From the NCBI GenBank assembly GCA_905221605.1, contig CAJNDS010002456.1:343795-407794 (forward strand): a stretch of DNA of 64,000 nucleotides. The letters are read 5' to 3'. This DNA is from Symbiodinium natans. Its lineage: Eukaryota > Sar > Dinophyceae > Suessiales > Symbiodiniaceae. Under the pieces are notes generated by a model. It was not told the origin of the DNA. It worked only from the letters and a program-made list of their open reading frames with translations, and searched no databases. The translations under genes and the position numbers were made by a program. Positions within the stretch are counted from its first letter, which is position 1. Every line of letters begins with the position of its first letter. Shown piece by piece: positions 28,104 to 37,900 of the stretch.

Positions 28104-31100
28104 GTACACATATCAAGTACTGCAGTCTCATATAACATAGAAAATGTATATTTGGATACTTTCAAATAGGCAGATCGTGATGGATAGTTACGCGGTTTCC
28201 TGTTGCAGCGGTTACCAAGACTGGATTGTCTCATTGGTCAACGTCCAGCCTGCAACTAGCGCCTCAAGCTGCACGACAAGTAGGGAGGCAAAACAGCTCC
28301 GCTGCCGCATATTGCCGCCATGGCTCCTAAAGGCTATGGCTTAGGCCATGAGGCCGCAATGGAGGAGGATCCCGATTCCCAATAACGAGTGGTCCAAGGG
28401 ATTGTAGTGATGTGTAAAGCGCATCAAAGGTTGTAGCAATTAAGCTGAGTCTTCTCATTTCTTGCGGCTTCAGCATGGTTCTGGAGAGAAGGAGCACCTG
28501 GTGTTCAGCCAGCCACGAGCACGCTCTCAGCGGTGGGCAATGTACAGTCGGACCTGGAGCAAAAGTCGAGAGGACCAGTGCAATGAGGGGACGTCAAGTA
28601 GGTGGTAGAGCTCCCCGAGTTCCTGGAGCGGTTGAAACAGAGCACTCCCGTGTGCAGATCAAGGAAACCTGCGTGTGATACAGCACAGCATGACTGCAGA
28701 AGACATATAAAACTAGCCCGCCTAGGGATAGACGGCTACGATTTGCAGGGGCAACAGTCTTCGTTCAGGCTATGCTGTACAAAGCTTGGCACTCGTTTTT
28801 CAAAGGTTGCACGCATAGTCATCAAGCACTCCTGCGATGGTTGGTGGGAAAGTGGAGGTTACAAACCAAAGCGAAAACCATCCGGCTTGGTTCCGTCAAG
28901 CACCTCGAATTGCCACAATACAGAAAATAGAATAGTCTTATCTTCCGAAGAGGCATGTTGCACCGACGCGCAGCTGCTGTACACGCACTGTTGGAAGTGA
29001 ACCTTACTAACGCATTGCTTCTGGCAGCACTTCGGGGCATAGTTGCAGCAGTGTTGCATGTTGTATCAGAGACTTCCGAATATGGAGCAGGCTACAGACC
29101 CCAGCAAGCATTGCTCACAAACTCAATGTAGTCGTAAATGTTTGCAGAGAAGCTCCTTGGCAACCTGCAGGTCAGAGGGCCTGCCGGACAGATCTCCATA
29201 GGAATACTAGCAGCATTGTGCTTCATGCAATAGGCCTCCTGTCCGAATTTGCAGTGTTAAACCCATTCAAGGAGAAGCTTTCCACCCTGCTTTCACCGCT
29301 GAACTGCCCCGTCCCAAGCAGGCAAGCTTTTGCACACAAAATCTGTCCCCCCGTTTTATCCTGAAGTACAGAATCATGATCAAAAAAAGCGCACGCAGAC
29401 ACAGACACGAGACACGGACCGGGACAGAGAAAGAGAGAGCAGGACTTGGAGAATGCGGTGATGCGGCTTTATGGCCTGGATAGCATCTTGCAGCATAACT
29501 ACCAAGTCATCGGGTGTTGCAGGTGCGGCATCCTAGTGTGGTCTCCCTGGGAGGTTCAATTGCTGTGAGCAGAGGGAGCATGCGGCTTCAGATGCGTGTG
29601 CTTGGAAATGCGTCTCCTGTATTTGTTCGTGTCGGTTGCGCAGGCGTCATCACGTTTTCAAGGAGTATATTCTCCACCAAGCAGGGTTGGGGCACAAGGA
29701 CATACACGTGTGTATGCCGGGCTGCCAGGGCTGCTAGGGTTTTGAATATCTTTTATTTTGGGTCCTAGCTGGATAGCAAGCAAGGCAAGCACTCCTGTGA
29801 GTCCCAGGCAGGACGCACCATGCCCTAATTCTGCCTTCTGGTATGGGTGCCATTGGCGCTGTGATGTCCTCTGCCACTTGATCGCAGCTGGGTGTTCTGC
29901 ACTTTGAGTCAGCATCGTAGGCAAGCACAGATGCATGGAAGCGGGACTGCTAGAATGCAGCAGCCGCAGCCAGAGCAAGAACGCAACAGTAACGCAACAG
30001 ACGACCCTGAGCGAACATCTCAGGTGGCTGCTGGGCATGCCGGTGAGGCATGGACTCTGGTCCACGGGGATGAGTTGTACTGCGAGGCGGATGGCCGGGG
30101 GCTGCGTAAGGTTTTGTTGCTGGCCGAGAAGCTACCTTGAGCCTGTGAGAAAACCATGCGAGCATGACATGGCAGAGTACTCCTATGTACTCGTAGAAGA
30201 TCTGCATTGACCCCAACAGCAAAGCGTAACCATCCTTCTGAAAAATGCACGGCGCGTCATGGATGCTTCAGACTCTTGTCTTGGCCTGAGGTCTGCATAT
30301 CTGAATTTACAGGGGCTATTCAATCTGGCATCAGACTTTCCGGTGGTTCTTCCGAGATTGGCGAGCAAAGCTGTTATGACAGTTTGGAAGGTCGTCCGGA
30401 CGGTGCAGTACGTTGCTGAGGCTCACAGTGGTAAGATCACAGCCTGCGCAGTGGACATCCGTGATCACCACAGGCCAGGAATGTCCAAGTATCAGCTGAA
30501 GTTGTCATCGTAAGAGCAGCCGCAGTCGAAGTAGTCGACGCCATTCTGTCACGTTCTTCGTGCTGTAGAAACCTGGCAATTCTTCGTGGCAAGACTTGCA
30601 GTGTTGCAAGTTCGTTCTAAGCCCCCGGCTCTTGAAAGTAGACTGGAGAGTCCGACAAAGGCTTTGGAGCAGGCTCGTGCGCAAGCGCTCGGAAGGGCGA
30701 AGCGCAAGGGGGCAAACGGTACACCTGTCTAAACCCAGAAAATAGGGCCGCGCAGGAGAACGCTCGAATAAAGAACAACCTCCCCAGTGATGTTCCGTTC
30801 AGACACAGTCCTACGGTAAGCTTGGTTAGCCACAAATGGCAGTTTGCCAAAATGAGGGACCCCTAAGATAGCCCCCAAATAGTAGGATTTCTTGATAATG
30901 GCCCCATCGAGGTACCCCTAATATCGTAAACCCCCGAATGGACAAATGGATACATGGTCCGGAGTTGCACAGTGCTCCGTCAGCCGAAGGCTTCGACGAG
31001 TCTTCGCTGAACACGGCGCCGCCATTCGGCTCTTCCACTTTGAGGCTTGCAGGTTCCAAAAGAAGGTTTTGGTGAACGCCACATTTATAGGGTTTTTACT

Positions 31101-31451
31101 TTATTGGGCTGACAGGATAACCAGAGCCTTTTGCTTGTGTGTGTGTGTTTGTTTCTAAGGCTGGGCATTTCTTCGACCCCGGGTGTCATCATGTGGCAAG
31201 CACGGTTTGGGAGATACCGATGGTTTCGGGTGATCATGTGAATCTGAACAGTGCTGCGCAGATGCTTCACTTCTGTCATGGGATCCTACACTACACCCAC
31301 CGTAGCTACCCCCAAACCGAGAATTGGGGGCCCAATTTCTTGTGTGTGTTGAAAATGCTTAGGAGGCGAACCGCAGTAGTATATAAGCGAATGATATCGT
31401 CATCACACCGAATCCCTTGTCTACCTGAGTCTCGCAAGCTCCTCCTGTCAG

Positions 31452-31524
31452 GCATGTACCAACCCGAGTGGGCAGCTCATGGACTTCGCCATCCTCAAAG
31501 AGCAGCTTGGTGCAAACATCTTCC
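31452..31524 (+). CDS. Possible isolated exon, unknown protein
   Basis: After a good acceptor (cctgtcag) the frame reads CTNPSGQLMDFAILKEQ then LGANIF, with coding-like codon use, up to a possible GT donor. No family was recognised and no neighbouring exon was linked to it. It could be chance. Confidence 0.25.
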
Positions 31525-32540
31525 GTTGTCAATGAAGACTTCGTGCCGGCGCTCCGCTGTCATTGAAGCCAGGAACGCTTCAGCTGCGCTGGATCCATCA
31601 TCTTCTCGACCTTCATCCTGTGAAGTAGAGAAGCCCGCACACGGAAGGAAAACCCGCTAAATATCCCTGGAGTGCTCACACCCAGAGAATCCCACGAAAA
31701 ATCTCGCACTAGGGCCTACCGCCAGACACTATAGAGACTTGCTGGAGCTCCAGCGCCGCAGAATATCCTTGAAATGATCTCTACCGTTTGAACTGCAGAA
31801 TTTCAGTCGTTTTGTCGGGAATGGGTTTGGGTTTAGGTCTGTTTTTGCTGAACGCAACAGTTACATTGGAGTCGCCGAGGCTTCGGTCCCTTGCGCCCCA
31901 ATGCTGCTTTGTGTGCGAACCTTGTCTGAAGGGGTGTTGAGAAGGAGCGCCAAGCGGTTTCAGGTTCGTTAAAAACGTGTCATTTCACCTACTAGTAATG
32001 CCTTTTGCTGATGCATGGGGCAAGCCAGAGTGGAGCCGCTTGCGTTATACGTCTTTTCTCGGGCAATCTTTCTGACTCTTGCGAAGGACAACACCTGGTT
32101 GTCCGGTGCCTTGTTCAACCCCTTCGAGCATGGAGCCGACATTGTCTTGGAGAGCATGACGAAGCATTCGGCCTGATCATCATGTTGCGATTTTGGTGTT
32201 GCCCAACATTTATTGACATGATGCTAGCTTCAAGCCGTCACACGCCATTATTTCAGCCTTCGACGGCAGAGGTATATATCAGCTGGCAAATGCATTGGTG
32301 GCTTCGTCGCTGGTGCCAGTTCCTTGGTGGCTCCGGTGCTCTCCTGGATCAAAGCCTTCGGCGTGTTCGTGGGTGCCGACCATTGCCAGTTGTTTTTGCA
32401 AGGCCAAGGTGGTCATGTCTTGCCTGCCATTTCATCCAAGAATGTCGAGCCCTCTGGACTTCCCATGTATTGATTTTGCTGTGGTAGGTGGGGACTCTGT
32501 CCGGAGGGCCTATTTTTTTGGCTCTTTTTTTTGGGGGGGG

Positions 32541-32583
32541 TCTTTTTTTTTGGTCGATTTTCTTGGTTTTTCCTAAGAAAACC
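32541..32583. repeat. Left arm of a long-range inverted repeat
   Basis: Contains GGTCGATTTTCTTGGTTTTT; the reverse complement lies at 44317-44356 on the far side of the satellite and copia element. Confidence 0.65.
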
Positions 32584-32696
32584 ACCATTCCCTCTATATT
32601 GTTTCAAGGATTTGATGCATTCTCGTGGTTGTTCGTACGAAAAACCGTAATTCCCTCTGTATTTTCATCGGAAAGCGTTATGTCTGGTAGGTTTTA

Positions 32697-32800
32697 GAAG
32701 GAAAGAAGGAAAGAAAGAAAGGAAGGAAGAAAGAAAGGAAGAAAACAAGGAAGGAAGGAAGGAAGGAAGAAAGGAAGGAAGCAAGGAAGGAAGAAAGGAA
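32697..32800. repeat. Polypurine (GGAA/GAAA)n tract
   Basis: About 100 bp of pure A/G repeats directly abutting the satellite array. Confidence 0.93.
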
Positions 32801-34280
32801 GCGTGCTTCAAAGCCCAAGAAACTAGTTGAAAGACATCGTGTGAGCATTGTGTTTGCAAATGGGGGGGGGCTGCGCCCCCCCAACCCCCCCACTTTTTTT
32901 TTAAGCCGTGCAGAGCGTGCTTCAAAGCCCAAGAAACTTGTTGACACCCATCATGTGAGCAGGGTGTTTGCAAGTGGGGTGGGCTGCGCCCCCCCCACAA
33001 CCCCCGCTTCTTTTAAGCCGTACCAAGCGCGCTTCAAAGCCCAAGAAACTAGTTGAAAAACATCGTGTGAGCATTGTGTTTGCGAATGGGGGGGGCTGCG
33101 CCCCCCCCAACCCCCCCGCTGTTTTTAGCCGTGCAGAGCGCGCTTCAAAGCCCAAGAAACTGGTTGACACCCATCATGTGAGCAGGGTGTTTGGGGGGGG
33201 GGGGGGGCTCCCCCCCCCCCCCCCCCCCCCGCTTTTTTTCAGCCGTACCAAGCGTGCTTCAAAGCCCAAGAAACTATAGTTAAAAGACATCGTGTGAGCA
33301 TTGTGTTTGCAAATGGGGGGGGGGCTGCCCCCCCCCCCAACCCCCCCGCTTTTTTTCAGCCAAAGCCCAAGAAACTAGTTGAAACCCATCATGAGCAGGG
33401 TGTTTGCAAATGGGTGGGGGCTAGCCCCCCCCCCCAACCCCCCCCGCTTCTTTTAAGCCGTACCAAGCGTGCTTCAAAGGTCAAGAAACTTATTAGTTCA
33501 AAACATCGTGTGAGCATTGTGTTTGCAAATGGGGGGGGGGGGGGGGGGGCGACCCCCCAACCCCCCCGTTTTTTTTTTGGCCGTGCAGAGCGTGCTTCAA
33601 AGCCCAAGAAACTTGTTGACACCATCATGTGAGCAGGGTGTTTGCAAGTGGGGGGCACAGACCCCCCAACCCCCCCCCGCTTCTTTTAAGCCGTACCAAG
33701 CGTGCTTCAAAGGTCAAGAAACTAATTAGTTGAAAAACATCGTGTGGGCATTGCGTTTGCAAATGGGGGGGGCTGCGGCCCCCCCCCAACCCCCCCGCTT
33801 TTTTTAAGCCGTGCAGAGCGCGCTTCAAAGCCCAAGAAACTTGTTGACACCCATCATGTGAGCAGGGTGTTTGGGCTGCGCCCCCCCCCCCCCCCCAACC
33901 CCCCCTGTTTTTTTAAGCAATACCAAGCGTGCTTCAAAGCCCAAGAAACTAACTTGTTGACACCCATCATGTGAATAATGTGAGCAGGGTGTTTGCAAAT
34001 GCGGGGGGGGGGGGGTCTGCGCCCCCCCCCCCAACCCCCCCGCTTCTTTTAAGCCGTACCAGCGTGCTTCAAAGCCCAAGAAACAGTTGAAAAACATCGT
34101 GTGATCATTGTGTTTGCAAATGGGGGGGGCTGCGCCCCCCCCCAACCCCTCCGCTTTTTTTAGCCGTGCAGAGCGTGCTTCAAAGCCCAAGAGGTGTTTG
34201 CAAGTGGGGGGGCTGCGCCCCCCCTCCAAACCCCCCAGCTTCTTTTAAGCCGTACCAAGCGTGCTTCAAAGCCCAAGAAA
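32801..34280. repeat. Satellite array: about 14 units of 105-120 bp, alternating subtypes
   Basis: Each unit holds GCTTCAAAGCCCAAGAAAC, a variable spacer, GTGTTTGCAAATGG, a G-run, CTGCG, a C-run and TTTTAAGCCGT. Two subtypes mostly alternate. Type A: TACCAAGCG...AACATCGTGTGAGCATTG. Type B: GCAGAGCG...ACCCATCATGTGAGCAGGG. This gives a dimeric higher-order unit of about 225 bp. Units start near 32801, 32915, 33027, 33138, 33252, 33361 (truncated), 33467, 33590, 33700, 33818, 33927, 34062, 34172 and 34259. The G-run/C-run pair can fold into a hairpin. ORFs here are artefacts. Confidence 0.93.
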
Positions 34281-34416
34281 CGAAGGAAATGACAGGATAT
34301 CTGTCCAAAATGTAAGGAAAATAGGGTTTCCCTAGGAAAAACCAAGGAAAATGACAGGAAATCCGTCCAAAATGTAAAGAAAATAAGGTTTTTCCCTCTG
34401 AAAAACCAACGAAAAC
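34281..34416. repeat. Short tandem repeat of about 70 bp, interrupted by the copia insertion
   Basis: Two units with GAAATGACAGG, TCCAAAATGTAA and GGGTTTCCCTAGG-like words lie left of the element. A third (44272-44340: AAATGACAGACAATCCGTCC...) continues right of it. Confidence 0.75.
34412..34416. repeat. Copia target-site duplication, left
   Basis: AAAAC, identical to 44267-44271. Confidence 0.85.
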
Positions 34417-34789
34417 TGATGAACAGAAACTTCTCGATTCTGTGCCGTGTCATCTTGCGCAGGGGATGCCATGCTGATCTTCCCTAGACCCTGAAATCAA
34501 ACCCCCCGAACAAAACAACTCAACCTCAAACCTTCCTTCCTCAATGGGGTACCAACGGACCTAAGGGCTTGAGGACTAAGGGCAACCGAAAAACCGGAAG
34601 ACCCCTCCCAAACCCAACAACCCCTCACTTCCCCCAAGAAGGCCCAAACCCTTACAAGCCAGCGGTACACTTCTCGATTTGTGCACCTCATCGCTTGAGC
34701 CACGGTTGGCCGGAGTTCTGCAATTCACAACGATCGCACTTCGACCTGGGCTTAAGCTGTTCACATGGAGCTGCTTCTCCACTTCAGCA
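34417..34789 (-). repeat. Copia 3' LTR
   Basis: 373 bp, TG...CA; about 99% identical to the 5' LTR. It also contains the copy of the Gag start codon region. Confidence 0.95.
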
Positions 34790-34805
34790 CTCCTCCTCAC
34801 CTTTG
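34790..34805 (-). other. Polypurine tract of the copia element
   Basis: On the minus strand AAAGGTGAGGAGGAG directly precedes the 3' LTR, the expected site and composition for plus-strand priming; one T interrupts it. Confidence 0.65.
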
Positions 34806-34949
34806 AACCTCTGGTTCTAAGGTGTCACGCACCAGCAGCTCCCATTCAACGTGCTCTGCACAATCAAACGAGTTAGCGGCCTCTACTTCACACGCGAACG
34901 GAGGATGCTCAAAAGAACTTCACCAAACTGCGAAGATTAGCCCTCCAGG

Positions 34950-37900
34950 CTAAAAGGTATCTGCTTGCCGAAGAGCTCTGCTGGTTCCCGGCGTACGTTC
35001 ATAGAGTGGTTCTCCCCCATTATCCCGACAGCATCGACACAGCATTCTCTGATTGACTCTCGAAGCGTTCCTGAGACCCCAACAAGCCCTAGAGGTATGA
35101 AGCGCATCTCCACTGTCAGTCAGGAAATATGGACCATCATGTAGAACCTGCTGTATCTGTATCTCAATCTGCCTTGGTGGGGGGTCACATGGTCTGATTG
35201 CAGGGGTGGCTTGCGTTTGCTTGTCCACCATTGTTGGCCTATTTCCCAGTGCCGAAGTTGATGATGAAGCTTGCTCTTCTGATTGCTGGATTCGACTCAA
35301 CCTAGTTGGAGGTGGTAGTTCTTCTTCAACTTCAGCTCCTTCTTTCCACGTGCGAAGCTCGTCCTCAACTGCTCTAGCAGCCTTCCGTCGAAGTCTTTCT
35401 ACTCGCCTCTCTCTCGCCAGCCATACTTGCTCTGAGTGCCACCAACGATAGCACAGCCACTTGATTGCTTCCCACACCATCAACATTCCTGCACATCCCA
35501 GGATCACCAAAACGTAAAATTCCCACGGATATTCCAGAGGTAATGGCTCTTTGACTTTTCCCAGCACCGTCGTAGGTGCCCCAAGGAGGATCCCCATGTA
35601 CACCAATCTGGCCATACTTGCATCCAAAGGCTTTGGTTGAGCACCTTGTTCTTCTTCAGGCATCAGACCCCATAGGCGGACCAATTCTCGCAGTCTGGCT
35701 AGGCTGAAACATTTTGTGCCTAAGTCTGCGAGTTGAAGTGTTCCAGGGATATGTCTGATGGTCAAGTTGCCTTCTGACGTTTGCTGGCGCAAGTATTGGG
35801 CCTTGATTTTGAGGTGTCGGCTTCTCCAACATCCGGGAGCCTGATTTGATAAGGCAATAGCCGCACAATTGTCCACGAGAATTTCTCTTTCTGCCCTTTT
35901 TCCAGAGAACTCTTCGATGTATACGGCTATTCCTTCCAACTGCTGCGCCGCATGGATGACCTCTGTCAACTCTGCCTCCGCAACTGACAGAGCTACCGTC
36001 GGTTGGCGAGAAGCTCGCCAAGCAACGGGTTGTTCTCCCACGGTGGCGACGGTGCATCCTATGGATCTTCCCCCTGAGGGGCCATAGCTAGCGTCTGAAA
36101 ACGCCACTACTCTCATGCAGTTTGCGCCCACCTTGTAGGATAAACCATACTTTCTCGTTCCAGCCAGATACTGGATCACTCTGGTTCCTAGCCTTTCCAC
36201 AAAGATCGGCCGCCTTGAAACCAGCGCGCACATGGTTGCAACCTGGTGGATAATGTCTGGTCTCGTCTTTGTTGCTACCCAGAGCAGCTCTCCAGTCACC
36301 TTTTGGGCAGCATGAAGTTGTCTGGCATCGAACTCCTCGGAACCTTCTTCAAGATCTGGACCCAGAAGCCATTCTTTAGGACATGGTGTGGAAACCACCC
36401 TTGCTTCTTCCAAGCCATGTTGTCGGATCACCTCAGTCACATAGCCCTCTTGTGTGATTCGAATCCCCTTTGCAGATCGGTAAATCTCCAGTCCCAAGAA
36501 TCGAATCGGGGAGGACTCCGTGGCAAATTCCAGATCATTGCACTTCCACTTTTCCGCAACCCACTTGTGGATTCCCTTGATGATGTACTTTCGTCCCAGA
36601 TACAGCAAATCATCCACGTAGACCACGATGAAGGATATCGCCAGTTGTGCTGGGGAAGCATGTGGACATTGCAGCAACTTGTCCTCCCAAACTACTGCCC
36701 AGATGTTCTCATCTGACACCAGCTGTTTTAACACTGCAGTCCTTCCGGCGATCTCGATCTTCGCTTTGCTGAGCTCCTCGTTTCGGAAGTTGTTCCACAG
36801 CTTTGGAGAGCGCCTGAAGCCATAGAGGGCTCGCTCAACAGCATACACTTCGGGTAGTAGAACACCTATCAACGCGAACGCCTCCTTGACCACAGTTGGA
36901 GTTCTTATGGCATATACCACTTCTTCTTTTGGCATCGGTGCCAACAAGAAAGCATTTCTGATATCTGTGCCGCCAACATCCTCGTCCTTTGATGCCGTCC
37001 ACGCCAGCACAGTTCTTAAGGACTCACTAGCACACCCAGTCGCGTATACGTCTTCTTTGTCCTGCTTCTCCTGATAGTTGCCACAGATCACCACTCTGGC
37101 TTTCCGTTTGTATAGGGTCTGTGGCTCATCTGGTGGCTTAGCCGTGAATACTCCTTTTGCAGGAGGCACACACAGCAATCCATCACGTTTGAGCCTGTGC
37201 TGCTCTTCCAGACTGAGAGCTCGCAACGCTCCCATATCGACCAAGGCGTTGATCTCCTTCTGAATCGCCTTGACCCATTTGGACAGATGCTGCTTAAACT
37301 CGTCCAAGGGCAACGTGTACACGACTTGTAGTGGGGTCACCAGTGATTCCAGGATTGCTTCCACTCCTCCAGGAACGTCGCTTGGCTCCTCCTCGCTTGG
37401 TGGGTTTGCCAGGGCCTGCAGTTGCTTCAAACTCTGCTGAAATCGCCTTTCTACATCCAACAGTCGTTCCTCCAAGCTATCTGCCTCCTGGGTTACACCA
37501 TTCAATAAATCGCCACTCGGAACCACGCCCTCTTGCTCCCATTTTCCAAATGCCTCTTTCTGCGCTTCGAGCTCCAGCCTCATTGCCGCCGCACGATACT
37601 GTCGTTGCACCATGTCTTCGACATCTTCGTCTTCTTTTTCACAGATCACGGCGTCCTCTTTTAGTGCCCGCATAGACATCGCTTGAAGTTTCGGCGCGCA
37701 CTCACGAGGCTGAGCATCATTTTCATCCACATGCGTGAGCTTCCAATCGACCTTCATTTCCACAAAGCCCTGCGGTACTCCAATTCGTTCCGTCCACCCA
37801 CCTGCTGCCTCCTTTTCTGGTCTGATCTCCTGCTCCATCGTCAACGGCAACGGGAATCCCAAAGAAAGCAGCTGTTGAACTTCTTCGTCCTTTAGCCGAT

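Larger units (their letters stand above)
27050..32487. other. Non-coding or unrecognised region downstream of the last NCX exon found
   Basis: The C-terminal NCX exons should be somewhere here but were not identified. It contains a TA-rich microsatellite at 28023-28103 and a few short exon-like frames without recognisable motifs. No convincing gene was seen on the minus strand. Confidence 0.5.

Noticed and set aside
32665-34229. Multiple Pro/Gly-rich ORFs over the satellite
   Set aside because: Products of the repeated unit in all frames; their sequence follows G and C run lengths.
34681-34710. Spliced-leader-like GGCTCAAG in the copia LTR
   Set aside because: Only the last eight or so bases match the DinoSL; too short and present in both LTRs as part of the element.
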